From Timonella sp031979385 (GTDB lineage: Bacteria > Actinomycetota > Actinomycetes > Actinomycetales > Cellulomonadaceae): a stretch of 40,550 nucleotides of DNA. Where the stretch lies: positions 1 to 40,550 of the forward strand of contig DALZEF010000025.1 in the NCBI GenBank assembly GCA_031979385.1, in the 5' to 3' direction. Shown piece by piece: positions 24,740-33,079 of this stretch. The notes under the pieces are model-generated. The model searched no databases. It worked only from the letters and a program-made list of their open reading frames with translations, and had not been told where the DNA came from. The first letter of the stretch is position 1. Every line of letters starts with the position of its first letter. The translations under genes and the position numbers were made by a program.

Positions 24740-26617
24740 TTACGGGGCGCAGCCGACCGACACCGAGGTGGGCAGCGAACCGTTCCCGATAAACCCAATC
24801 GTTGCGCTGCCACCTGCCGACAGGTGGCCGTTCCACGACTCGTTGGACACGGTGTACGGACCATTGTCCAAGAGGCGTCCGCCCCACATGTTGTTCGTGG
24901 TCGCCCCACCCAGATCGAACGTCAGCGTCCATGAACTGATCGGCTCATGAGCCGTGACCACGATCTCGCCCTGGAAGCCTGAACCCCAATCGCCGAGTGT
25001 CCGATAGGAGGCTTGGCAGACGGAGCCTCCCGGATCGGGGATGTTAGTCGGATCTGGGTCTGGCTCATCCGTTGGTTCTGGATCGGGAGTCTCCGTGGGG
25101 TCGGGATCAGGGTCCGGGGTTGGCTGCGGTGTGCCATCGCTCAACTCAATCGCATCGTTGAGGGATATCCCTGTGGTGGAATTGGCTCCACCCAATGCAA
25201 CCTCGTGATCGAGCGAGACGAACTTGCCGCCCTCCTGCCACAGGGCTGGCTTGAGCAGTGCATATTTAGTTTCATCCCAGGTGGCCCAATCATCGGTCAA
25301 TAGCCCTCCGGTGTCACCAGAGTTGGGGTTGAGCACCCAGAACGTGTGGTGCAGCCGGTGGTCAACTATCAGGTCGCGGATCGCAGTCATCCACTTCTGG
25401 TTTGACCCGCCATCCATGAAGCCACCCCACTCGCCAATCAGCAGGGGAGCGATGTCCTGCTTGTGGATGTACAGCCAGTAGGGGTCCCACACCTGCGCCT
25501 CGAGCGACGCTCTATCCCAGGTTCCCTCAAACCACGGTTGCGGTGACACTGCCGGACCGTAATCGTGCGGTGAATACAGCAACTGTCCCTGATGCTCACC
25601 GAGATCGACCGGATGATCTGCAACCCCCTTGAGGTTCCCACCCCACCAGTAGTTGTCGTAATCCTGCGGGTTCGTTGAACTCCACGAGACAGCGGACTTC
25701 GGATAGATCTGGATGCCCTCAACCAGGATGAGCATGTGCGGGTTTTGTTCGAGGATGCGCGCAGCGGCCTGCTCGGCATAGTGCTTGAAATTATCGCTGT
25801 CCGTGGAGTCATCCCACTTTGCGCGCGGTGACTCGTTGGCGCTGCCGTGCGGCTCGTTCTTCAGGTCTGCGCCGATGATCGTGTCGTTGGTGCGATACCG
25901 GTGAGCGACCCACTCCCACGCATCGAGTGCGTCCTGCGTGGTGATTGATCCCCTGAACCACATGTTGTGCATGTGACCGGCGTTGTCCGCCTCGGCACTG
26001 TGCACGTCAATGATGACCTTCAACCCGTACTGCTCGCACAATTCGAGCCAGTAGTCGAAGACCTGGAGGTTGTTCAGCCCCGCCACTTCGGGGTTTGCGT
26101 GGGTGTTGACGGACGGCACGATGGTTTGGCCGTCGCGCCATTCGAGCAGCAACTGAGTGGATACGGGCACCCGCACCACGTTGATGCCGCGGTCGGCCAT
26201 GGCCTTGGTGGTCTGCGTGATGTTCGCGCTCCACAGTCCGTGGAAGACCCGTTCAGTTGTGTTGAATCCGAACCAGTTGGTTCCAGTGAGCCACACGGGA
26301 TTCCCGGCCTGGTCAACGATCTGGTTGCCCTCCACCCGCAGCCAGTCCGTGCCGGTCAGACTGCTTGACGACGAGTCGGATACGTGTGCCGCTCCGCTCG
26401 TTCTCGTGGGTTGTTGGATTGTGGGTTGTGCGGCACCGAGGACTGCTCCTCCGTTGGAGGTCGTGGTTGTTTCCTCGAAGATAGCCGCTCCATGCGAGGA
26501 TGCGATTGTTCCTGGAGCCGCGGACAGCAGAGTGGCACCGCCAAGCACGAGTGCCGAGATCACCGCCACCCTGCGCATGAACGGTGAGGATTTTTCAGGT
26601 GAGTGGATGGTACGCAT
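24740..26617 (-). CDS. Secreted GH5 endoglucanase with CBM2
   Basis: A 625-residue secreted cellulase. A basic-hydrophobic signal sequence (RRVAVISALVLGGATLL) is followed by a Ser/Thr-rich segment to about residue 88. The GH5 barrel spans about 90-470. The acid/base is Glu255 (DLKNEPHG) and the nucleophile Glu396 (IGEWGGF); VRVPVS and HDYGP are also family marks. The expected reaction is endo-cleavage of beta-1,4-glucan. A DPDPTE-type linker (~498-533) joins a CBM2 (~534-625) very similar to that of the GH6 protein. ATG 26617 is preceded by AAAGGG at a spacing of about 11. The gene lies 124 bases after the GH6 gene on the same strand, so co-transcription is possible; a hairpin lies between them. 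Confidence 0.95.
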   Translation of the reverse strand: MRTIHSPEKSSPFMRRVAVISALVLGGATLLSAAPGTIASSHGAAIFEETTTTSNGGAVLGAAQPTIQQPTRTSGAAHVSDSSSSSLTGTDWLRVEGNQIVDQAGNPVWLTGTNWFGFNTTERVFHGLWSANITQTTKAMADRGINVVRVPVSTQLLLEWRDGQTIVPSVNTHANPEVAGLNNLQVFDYWLELCEQYGLKVIIDVHSAEADNAGHMHNMWFRGSITTQDALDAWEWVAHRYRTNDTIIGADLKNEPHGSANESPRAKWDDSTDSDNFKHYAEQAAARILEQNPHMLILVEGIQIYPKSAVSWSSTNPQDYDNYWWGGNLKGVADHPVDLGEHQGQLLYSPHDYGPAVSPQPWFEGTWDRASLEAQVWDPYWLYIHKQDIAPLLIGEWGGFMDGGSNQKWMTAIRDLIVDHRLHHTFWVLNPNSGDTGGLLTDDWATWDETKYALLKPALWQEGGKFVSLDHEVALGGANSTTGISLNDAIELSDGTPQPTPDPDPDPTETPDPEPTDEPDPDPTNIPDPGGSVCQASYRTLGDWGSGFQGEIVVTAHEPISSWTLTFDLGGATTNNMWGGRLLDNGPYTVSNESWNGHLSAGGSATIGFIGNGSLPTSVSVGCAP

Positions 26618-26659
26618 CGATTCAGTGACCCTTTCAAGAGGCGTGTGTGGGACTGCGAA

Positions 26660-26720
26660 CGGCGGATGCCGGACAACCAGGGTATTTCAGCCGCTTTGGT
26701 GGTCGCCCGAGCATCCGCCG
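26660..26720 (-). other. Long-range hairpin between GH6 and GH5 genes
   Basis: CGGCGGATGC (26660-26669) and its complement GCATCCGCCG (26711-26720) enclose 41 bases. There is no T-tract. It may act as a terminator, or stabilise the upstream GH6 part of a shared mRNA. Confidence 0.5.
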
Positions 26721-26741
26721 GTTCACGTGTGACTACTCGGT

Positions 26742-28607
26742 TCAGTCGCAGCTTATGGCCACGGAACTAGGTGCCGTGCCGCTTCCGATGAAGCCAATTG
26801 TCGTTGTGCCGCCCGCCGAGAGATAGCCGTTCCACGACTCGTTGCTCACCGTGTAGGGGCTGCTTCCCGAGAGTCGGCCACCCCACAGGTTGTTCGTGGT
26901 GGCGCCGCCCAGATCGAAGTTGAGCGTCCACGAGGTGATGGGTTCGCGAGCCGTGACCACGATTTCGCCTTGGAATCCTGCGCCCCAGTCTCCCGTGGTC
27001 CGGTAGCTTGCGGAGCAGACTGCCTCGCCGGGACCAGGCTCGTCGGTGGGGTCTGGATCAGGTTCGTCTGTCGGGTCTGGGTCGGGCTCATCGGTGGGAT
27101 CAGGGTCCGGCTCATCTGTAGGGTCCGGGTCCGGTTCATCCGTCGGATCTGGGTCTGGAGTTTCGCCGGGGCCATCACCGCCAGGGAACGGCAGTGCGTC
27201 AGCCGAGGTGATCACCGGGTAGGCGTTCGCCACGAGTTCTTGGAACTGGGCTGAGAACCACTTGCCGGACACTGGTGCCCCAGGCTTGGCGCCGGTGAGC
27301 TGGCCGTCGAGCTTTGGCGAGTGGAACGTTGGGTCGCACATCCGGTCAAAACCCTTGCCCTCATCGTTCGGGATCTCGCTTGCAGATCCATCGGATTCAC
27401 CTGGAGGTTTGATCCACACGAATGCATCGAGGTGGGATGCCGGGAAGCCGGATGGCGTTGCCTGCGGGCGCTCTCCGATACCAGCACCCGATGCGTTGCA
27501 CCAGGCCCCACGGTGTCCGCGTCGGTCCACGCGAGACTCGTTCACGAATGTGTCGAGGTCACTCGAGGTGGACGGCGCAGTCGGTCGGTCTGGTCCGCCC
27601 CATCCGTTGCGGGATGTGTCGATGAGCATGCCCGTGCTGGCGGGGAAGCCTGCGGCCACGAGCCTGCGGTGGAGGTCGGCAGTCCAGTCGGTTTCGTCGA
27701 AGGTCAGGTTCCATTCGTAGAAACTCGAGGACCGTACCGGAGCGCCACCGACCTGTTGGTTCACGTTCGGTAGGAATGGCTCGACGAGTGGGGTGGTGTT
27801 TGCCGTGTTGGTGACGAAGCCGTCGATCGAGGCGAAGCCCTTCTCGGTACGCTGCGCAACCTTGACGAACGTTTCAACCGCGTGTCCCGCGTTGTTTTCC
27901 CAGCCGAGCCAGCCCGAGTGAGCTGCGTCCACGTAGGTGTACACATTCGGGATTGCGGACAGTTCATCGAGTGCGTAGGTGACGCCCTCAAGGTAGTAGG
28001 GTTCGGACACCACACAGGCGGGTTCGTGCATGTTGGTGGTCAGGTTGGGCAGCGAGTCGGGTTCGATTGTCGCTGAAATGCGAATGGATGAGTACTGCGG
28101 TTCGGCGAGGATGTCGGCGATGACATCGATGTACTCGTTCTTGTAGCGTTCGAGAGCCTCAGGTGTGGCGGGCAGTTCGCCGTTCGAGGCGAGAGCGTAG
28201 CAGTCCCGGCCCGGGAGATTGTAGATGACCAGGTTGAGCACGATGGGGGTGTCCCCCTGCTTCTGGAGCAGCGCCTGATCGAGGTGGTGCCTCAGTCCTG
28301 GACCGTCAAAGTTGCCGCTGATCGCGGAGATGCGGTCCATCCATACGCCCGTGGGCTGATATTTGACGGAGCGCATTTTCTCGGCGAGGCCCGGGTCGGT
28401 TGCCTCAACCGCCTGGGCTTCGTCTTCCACGTTTTGTGACCAGGTGAGGTTTACGTACTGGGTTGCCCCAGCGTATGGGTTGTCTACGTGCGGTTCGGCC
28501 GCACTGGCCGCAGTTCCACTGGCTGCTAGCGCCAGGGGAGTAGCGAAGAGCGCACCCACTGCTGTGGCTGCAGCGCCTTTGCGCAGCCGCGTCAGGAGAT
28601 TCGACAC
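26742..28607 (-). CDS. Secreted GH6 cellulase (cellobiohydrolase-like) with CBM2
   Basis: A 621-residue secreted GH6 enzyme. The signal peptide ends near ASAA-EP (~37). The catalytic domain spans about 40-475. Asp135 (GRDCYALASNGE) and Asp184 (IEPDSLPNL, expected general acid) match the GH6 active site, and Asp406 (GESDGS) fits the third conserved Asp. Long insertions and the ALASNGEL motif resemble bacterial cellobiohydrolases such as Cel6B, so processive release of cellobiose from non-reducing ends is likely. The linker consists of five DPDPTDEP units (485-524), then a CBM2. GTG 28607 follows GGAGG by six bases, which decides this start over the longer frame. A LacI-type palindrome lies about 110 bases upstream. 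Confidence 0.94.
   Translation of the reverse strand: MSNLLTRLRKGAAATAVGALFATPLALAASGTAASAAEPHVDNPYAGATQYVNLTWSQNVEDEAQAVEATDPGLAEKMRSVKYQPTGVWMDRISAISGNFDGPGLRHHLDQALLQKQGDTPIVLNLVIYNLPGRDCYALASNGELPATPEALERYKNEYIDVIADILAEPQYSSIRISATIEPDSLPNLTTNMHEPACVVSEPYYLEGVTYALDELSAIPNVYTYVDAAHSGWLGWENNAGHAVETFVKVAQRTEKGFASIDGFVTNTANTTPLVEPFLPNVNQQVGGAPVRSSSFYEWNLTFDETDWTADLHRRLVAAGFPASTGMLIDTSRNGWGGPDRPTAPSTSSDLDTFVNESRVDRRGHRGAWCNASGAGIGERPQATPSGFPASHLDAFVWIKPPGESDGSASEIPNDEGKGFDRMCDPTFHSPKLDGQLTGAKPGAPVSGKWFSAQFQELVANAYPVITSADALPFPGGDGPGETPDPDPTDEPDPDPTDEPDPDPTDEPDPDPTDEPDPDPTDEPGPGEAVCSASYRTTGDWGAGFQGEIVVTAREPITSWTLNFDLGGATTNNLWGGRLSGSSPYTVSNESWNGYLSAGGTTTIGFIGSGTAPSSVAISCD
27036..27155 (-). repeat. 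Five 24-bp tandem repeats encoding the GH6 linker
   Basis: The DNA encodes DPDPTDEP five times in a row. The codons differ between units, so the protein repeat is exact while the DNA repeat is imperfect. Confidence 0.9.
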
Positions 28608-28711
28608 GTGTGTCCTCCAATGTTGTCGGTGCGGGAAGGTATGCACCCACCCGCATCACAGTGACCTGTGACACAGCGAGTACATCGCATCGAGAGCAAT
28701 CACGCGGACTG

Positions 28712-28725
28712 CTGAAACGTTTAAG
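28712..28725. promoter_or_regulatory. LacI-type operator upstream of the GH6 gene
   Basis: CTGAAACGTTTAAG is a near-perfect palindrome centred on CG (12 of 14 positions). It closely matches CTTAAACGATTAAG before GH74, suggesting one repressor for both. Confidence 0.6.
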
Positions 28726-28826
28726 TGCTTTATCTGATGTGAACGGCCTTTGCGCGATCCGGTGTTCTCGGAGGCGGTGCGCGTGTTCACGGTTGATGGA
28801 TTGATCGTGAGCGCCTGCTAAGGAGT

Positions 28827-28920
28827 CGATGGGCTATTTTTAGGCCGGATGCATGGTCTATATGGGTACATTCGGGTGCTTTTGGCCCATCCGTTGTGCG
28901 GTGGGTGTGATTGCCGACGA
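28827..28920 (+). repeat. Dispersed hairpin repeat, copy E
   Basis: Outer stem GATGGGC/GCCCATC (28828-28834, 28885-28891) is perfect; the inner stem CCGGATG/CATTCGG has one wobble. It ends ATTGCCGACGA and abuts the 3' end of the lacI gene. The gap 28608-28959 otherwise holds the GH6 leader and operator. Confidence 0.82.
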
Positions 28921-28959
28921 TACCCGTGCTGAACTGCGCGGGTTGCGGTTGCGCTGTGG

Positions 28960-30021
28960 TCACCGTCCTGGAGCGGGTGCCGTGCTGCCGCGTACGGTTG
29001 GGGCACCAAGATCAATGCGTTCGAGCGCGACGGGCTGCCCGGCTACCGCCTCAACGAGTGCACGCCCGGCAGACTCGCCAATCTCGCGGTGCGGATAGGA
29101 AACCGATGTGAGCGAGGGCATGGATAGCTGGCTTGAGGCTGATGAACCGAACCCGATGAGTGAGACGTCCCAGGGCACCCGGAGTTGCAGCCTCCGCGCA
29201 ACATCGATTGCGGTCACCGCGTGGGCATCGGAATCGTAGATGATGGCCGTGGGGCGATCAGGGGCAGACAATAGGAGCCGCGAATGGGCTGCGGATAGTT
29301 CCGCGGAGTTTGCTGACATCACCGTCAATCGGATTCCAGCGCGGGCTGCCTCGATGCGTGCGGCACGTGCTCGGCGTTTGCCGATGTCGAGGCTCTCAGT
29401 GCCATTGATGATCGCGATGTGGGTGTGTCCCAACTCGATCAACGTGGTGAGGCACTGGCCATAGGCATCTTCCTCATCCACCCAGACGCACGGATTTCCG
29501 CGTGCGGCGTCCGGGTGGCACAACGCAACCGCAGGTATCCGAAACCGATTGACCGCTGCGATCCGAGGGTCATTGGTGCGCACGTCTGTGATGAGGAATC
29601 CATCGAAGCGTCGTTCCGCCCACCAGTTAGTAAACGACTGGGCTGCCTGTTCAGCGGAGTCGACCAGATGCACCATCAGACTCAGGCCATCACCTGCCAG
29701 CGCCGACTGGATACCTGCCAGGAATTCCACGAAATGGCTTGAGTTCGTGGACGAGCTATCTCCCTCGATGACCGCAAGCCCTACCGTCTTTGACGACGTG
29801 CGCAGGGACCGCGCGGCAGCGCTGGGGCGCCACCCATACTCGTCGGCAATACGCAGTACGCGATCGCGAGTCGCAGGGGACACACCGGGCTTGCCGTTGA
29901 GAGCGTAGGACACGATCGCAATGGACACTCCTGCCGCCCGCGCAATGTCGCTTATCGTTGGACGTTTTGCCGGTTTTGTCGTAAGTTCGGGTGGAGCCTC
30001 GGGTGAGAAATTATTCGCCAC
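28960..30021 (-). CDS. LacI-family transcription regulator, probable cellulase repressor
   Basis: A 353-residue LacI/GalR regulator. The N-terminal helix-turn-helix is at about 22-45 (TISDIARAAGVSIAIVSYAL), followed by the hinge helix with RPSAAARSLR, then a periplasmic-binding-type sugar domain. Such proteins usually repress sugar-use genes until a small sugar (for cellulase genes often cellobiose) binds. Location directly upstream of GH6-GH5-GH74, and LacI-type palindromes in the GH6 and GH74 promoter regions, make it the likely regulator, like CelR of Thermobifida. The effector is not known. The start is GTG 30021. It is divergent from the LacI-like/PAS sensor gene with an 85-base gap. Confidence 0.92.
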   Translation of the reverse strand: MANNFSPEAPPELTTKPAKRPTISDIARAAGVSIAIVSYALNGKPGVSPATRDRVLRIADEYGWRPSAAARSLRTSSKTVGLAVIEGDSSSTNSSHFVEFLAGIQSALAGDGLSLMVHLVDSAEQAAQSFTNWWAERRFDGFLITDVRTNDPRIAAVNRFRIPAVALCHPDAARGNPCVWVDEEDAYGQCLTTLIELGHTHIAIINGTESLDIGKRRARAARIEAARAGIRLTVMSANSAELSAAHSRLLLSAPDRPTAIIYDSDAHAVTAIDVARRLQLRVPWDVSLIGFGSSASSQLSMPSLTSVSYPHREIGESAGRALVEAVAGQPVALERIDLGAPTVRGSTAPAPGR

Positions 30022-30106
30022 GTATCAAGCATGCTCGAAGTTGAGCGTGTATGCAGGACATTCCAAGGGTGTCCGCTAATTGAAAGGGCCGAAATGGGGG
30101 CATGGC

Positions 30107-32347
30107 ATGCATGATAGTCAGGAATCGCTCACTTTTCGCAGCGAGACCTACAACTTGGGCGTGTTCTCTCCCGTGGTCGGCGGCTTTTACTTCGGCAAGC
30201 TCCTGGCCGGAGTTGCGGTCGCAGCGCGTGGACACGGACACAGGATCACGGCGGTCCAAACCTTCGAGGCCGACCTCGACCGAGGGCGCTTCCCTGAGTC
30301 CTCGCAGCGTACGGACGTGCCCGCGTTCCGCCACCTAGACGGCCACATTATTGTGACAACCGCCTTGGGAGGTGCCGCCCTCCAAGAACTCCGCGAGTCC
30401 GGGGCACCAATCGTGTGCGTTGGAAACGTCGACCCGACTCACAAGGTACCTACCGTGAGTCCGGACAATCGAGGTGGAGCGCGAGCCGCGATCGAGCATC
30501 TGGTCGCACACGGGCACACGGCCATCAGTTTCGTGGGGAACATCGCACAATTTGATGTCCGTGAGCGATTCGAGGAATATCGAACCGCTCTTGCGGAACA
30601 CGGCATAGCTTTCCAAGAGAGCCTTGTGTTTTTCACCGCAGACAACCAGGAGGAATCTGGTTATCAAGCGGGCCGTGAATGGTTGAAGCGAACTGTGCGA
30701 TCAAGCGCCACGTTCGCGGCAACGGATCGCAATGCGATTGGTTTTATGCGTGCGCTCCACGAGGCAGATCTCGTGCTCCCACGAGACCACGCTATTATCG
30801 CGTTTGACCATTCAGAGGCTGGCAGTCGAGTGCGCCCACGGCTGTCCAGCGTCGATCCGCACCACGACAAAGTTGGAGAACTGGCGGTTGGGTTGGTGCT
30901 GTCCCAGCTTGACAATGAATGCGTGACCACAGGAGCGCATACAGTACCGTTTACCCTCGTCACGCGAGAGAGTTGCGGTTGCTTCGAGGATACCTCGGCG
31001 CCGCGGTACCCGGTGCCAGCGGGCGAGCGCACCACTGCGGACCCCTTTGATCGGTTGCTTGAAACGGCACACGCAGTCTTTTCCGGTTTTGGTGCTACCT
31101 GGACTGCGCCACACTACCCCTCAGCGCTGCACATAGGCTCATGGCACCGCATGATCACTGAACTCGTGCGTAAGGCGGTCGGACGTGGAGCCGTGCCCAG
31201 TGCGCAAGGTCTTGCGCGCATCACTGATATCACCGCCGCATTACACCCACACCCCGAAGCGATCGAACGCCTGTTGACCGTGCTGCGGGAGATTGAACAG
31301 GAACTCGATGATCGAGACTCCACGAAGTACCGCGGCGCGTTGCACGCGACCATGACCAAGATCAGTGTCGCGGTGGCCAAAGGCTGCACAAAGGAACTAC
31401 TGGGTCGTACTGGAGTACTTGAACGGAATCTGTCCAATCAATATGAGATTGATCTGGCACTCATGCGTGTCGAGGCATCAAACCCGCGAACGCTCAGTTG
31501 GCTTCCGGGCAGTTTTAGAGGCGGTGCGGCACTCGCATTGTGGTCTGGAAACCACGGAGCCATTGAGCGGGAACTCGAGGTTGTGGGTACGCGAGGAGTC
31601 GGTTCCGCCGGAAGCCGACTCATCGGTGCCCGATTCTCAGCGCAACACTTCCCACCGCCAAATCTGTCTCGTGCACTGTGCGGCCCGCGTCATGACATCG
31701 TCTTTGTGATACCGGTGACCTTTGCCGGAAGCGACTGGGGATTGCTTGCTCTGGCAGGGGTGGCGGACTCTCACTCCACGAGTGCACGCGACAGATTCAA
31801 CCATTGGGCAGCAATGCTCGCCGTCGCACTCGATCATGAAAAACGTCTGGATGATCTGCGCGAACAGCAACTCAGCGTACTTGAACTTGCCAGTGTCCGC
31901 GAGGAACTCACCCAGGCTATGCGCCATTCAGAGGAGCGCTTTGCTCTCGCCTCAGCGGCAACCTATGAGGGGATGTGGGACTGGGACGTGGTCACGGGTC
32001 GAGTCTATTACTCACCGCAGTGGTGTGGCACGCTGAAACTGGACCCCACCACTATCGAACCCAATCTCGACTCCTGGATGCGCCGAGTCCACCCCGACGA
32101 CCTTCGTGACATGCAAGCAGCAATCGCTCAGCAACTGGCCGGAATCCCCGCACCGTTCTACCTCGACCAACGCGTCAATGCAGGTGATGGAACTTGGGTG
32201 CGTATCGAAGTGCGTGGACAAACCCTTGTCAATGATGCTGGAATCCCCGCCCGGGTCATCGGAGCGCTGACCACGATCACCCCGTATGACCCAGACACAG
32301 ACCTGGGGGAGCGGGAAGCTAATAGCGCTGAATCGTCGGCAAACTAA
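30107..32347 (+). CDS. LacI-like ligand-binding sensor fused to a PAS domain, no output domain seen
   Basis: A 746-residue protein of unusual build. Residues ~14-293 form a LacI/GalR-type sugar-binding domain (YNLGVFSPVVGGFYFGKLL at the start, TLVTRESCGCF at the end) without any helix-turn-helix in front. RESCGC at this junction is typical of proteins in which this domain is joined to signalling modules such as GGDEF. A middle part (~300-600) may include a GAF-like fold. A PAS domain of the PAS_3 type (~606-728; EGMWDWDVVTG, YSPQW, HPDDL, DGTWVRIEVRG) is near the end. No kinase, GGDEF, EAL or DNA-binding domain follows before the stop. There is no signal peptide or membrane helix, so it is cytoplasmic. 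ATG 30107 follows GGGGG. The role is unknown; being divergent from the LacI gene suggests sugar sensing. Confidence 0.85.
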   Translation: MHDSQESLTFRSETYNLGVFSPVVGGFYFGKLLAGVAVAARGHGHRITAVQTFEADLDRGRFPESSQRTDVPAFRHLDGHIIVTTALGGAALQELRESGAPIVCVGNVDPTHKVPTVSPDNRGGARAAIEHLVAHGHTAISFVGNIAQFDVRERFEEYRTALAEHGIAFQESLVFFTADNQEESGYQAGREWLKRTVRSSATFAATDRNAIGFMRALHEADLVLPRDHAIIAFDHSEAGSRVRPRLSSVDPHHDKVGELAVGLVLSQLDNECVTTGAHTVPFTLVTRESCGCFEDTSAPRYPVPAGERTTADPFDRLLETAHAVFSGFGATWTAPHYPSALHIGSWHRMITELVRKAVGRGAVPSAQGLARITDITAALHPHPEAIERLLTVLREIEQELDDRDSTKYRGALHATMTKISVAVAKGCTKELLGRTGVLERNLSNQYEIDLALMRVEASNPRTLSWLPGSFRGGAALALWSGNHGAIERELEVVGTRGVGSAGSRLIGARFSAQHFPPPNLSRALCGPRHDIVFVIPVTFAGSDWGLLALAGVADSHSTSARDRFNHWAAMLAVALDHEKRLDDLREQQLSVLELASVREELTQAMRHSEERFALASAATYEGMWDWDVVTGRVYYSPQWCGTLKLDPTTIEPNLDSWMRRVHPDDLRDMQAAIAQQLAGIPAPFYLDQRVNAGDGTWVRIEVRGQTLVNDAGIPARVIGALTTITPYDPDTDLGEREANSAESSAN

Positions 32348-32397
32348 GCCCTGAAAAGGGCGGGAATCTCCCCGCTGCCGCGCGGAATCAGCCGCGC
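32348..32397 (+). terminator. Hairpins after the PAS sensor gene
   Basis: GCCCT/AGGGC (32348-32361 region) starts right after the stop, and GCGCGG/CCGCGC (32380-32385, 32392-32397) follows. There is no T-tract. The rest of the gap to 32607 shows no gene or clear signal. Confidence 0.45.
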
Positions 32398-32607
32398 CGC
32401 GACAATCGTTGTGTGTGCGGGCGACATATCGCCGTCCAACCTGGCGAAGACTGCCTATACAGATAGTGAGCAAGCGCGATTCTCCTGCTTGCACACTCTT
32501 GCTCCGCTTGCACGGTACAAGAGCGCGCTCCTACGCACCCTTGTCATGGCGCGTGGGTAAAAGTGCAGGCGCGTGTGTGCCTGCCGGGGAGGAAGAGAAA
32601 AGCGCAT

Positions 32608-32689
32608 ATTGCCGACGAGTCGGTCGCGTTCCGGTGCGCCCTCACGCTGGAAGGGGAGCCGCGCTGGGTCGGATCGACTCGTCGGCAAT
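32608..32689 (-). other. 15-bp inverted repeat at the 3' end of the universal stress gene
   Basis: ATTGCCGACGAGTCG (32608-32622) is matched exactly by its complement at 32675-32689, enclosing 52 bases. On the minus strand it starts 11 bases after the universal stress gene stop and is followed by GCGCTTTTCTCTT, so it may form a terminator. Its arms share TTGCCGACGA with the end of dispersed repeat copy E. Confidence 0.7.
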
Positions 32690-32699
32690 CAGAAAAGAA

Positions 32700-33077
32700 C
32701 TACTCCGATGCTTTGATGACCAAAACTGGAACAGGTGCGTCCAGCAGGACACGCTGCGTTGTGGAACCGAGCAGGAACTTACCCACCGGAGTGCGCTTCT
32801 TTGATCCGAGGACGATGATCTCGGCATTGATGCGTTCGGCATGATCCAAGATCGCATCAGCGACATCAATCTTGTCGCTCCGGAATGCAACCGTCACCTC
32901 CGTGCCCGAATACTGCGAGATGAGTGCGCCCAAACGCGATGGCACAGGGGCATCGTCGGGCTGAGGGGTCAGCACCAACACCACAAGCGGCGCCTCACGC
33001 CGCTTGGCTTCCGCAACCGCCGCAGCAAATGCGGCATCGCCCTGGGTCGTTTCGTTGTATGCAGCCAAAACAGTCAT
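32700..33077 (-). CDS. Universal stress protein (UspA family)
   Basis: A 125-residue single-domain universal stress protein. The nucleotide-binding pattern G-2x-G-9x-G-S/T is largely kept as GSKKRTPVGKFLLGSTTQ (91-108), although the first glycine spacing differs from the classic GSRGRSG form. It probably binds ATP and helps in stress survival; the precise role of such proteins is rarely known. ATG 33077 has AAGGA upstream and lies two bases after the stop codon of the membrane hydrolase gene, so the two are translationally coupled. A longer frame to 33131 would overlap that gene and is less likely. Confidence 0.9.
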   Translation of the reverse strand: MTVLAAYNETTQGDAAFAAAVAEAKRREAPLVVLVLTPQPDDAPVPSRLGALISQYSGTEVTVAFRSDKIDVADAILDHAERINAEIIVLGSKKRTPVGKFLLGSTTQRVLLDAPVPVLVIKASE

Positions 33078-33079
33078 AT

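Noticed and set aside
26660..26720. A sixth copy of the dispersed hairpin repeat between GH6 and GH5
   Set aside because: It is a different inverted repeat; it has neither the T-rich spacer, the inner GTCCGGGTG stem, nor the GSCGACGA end box.
28656..28671. TCACAG-tgac-CTGTGA inverted repeat upstream of GH6 as a CRP/GlxR site
   Set aside because: The half-sites face the wrong way (TCACA first, TGTGA second) compared with the CRP/GlxR consensus TGTGA-N6-TCACA, so it is not convincing.
32541..32620. Sixth, divergent copy of the dispersed hairpin repeat (GCAGGC/GCCTGC stem, ending ATTGCCGACGAG)
   Set aside because: The end box matches and there is an inner hairpin, but the outer stem and spacer sequence do not align. 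I left it out of the family and described only the inverted repeat at 32608-32689.
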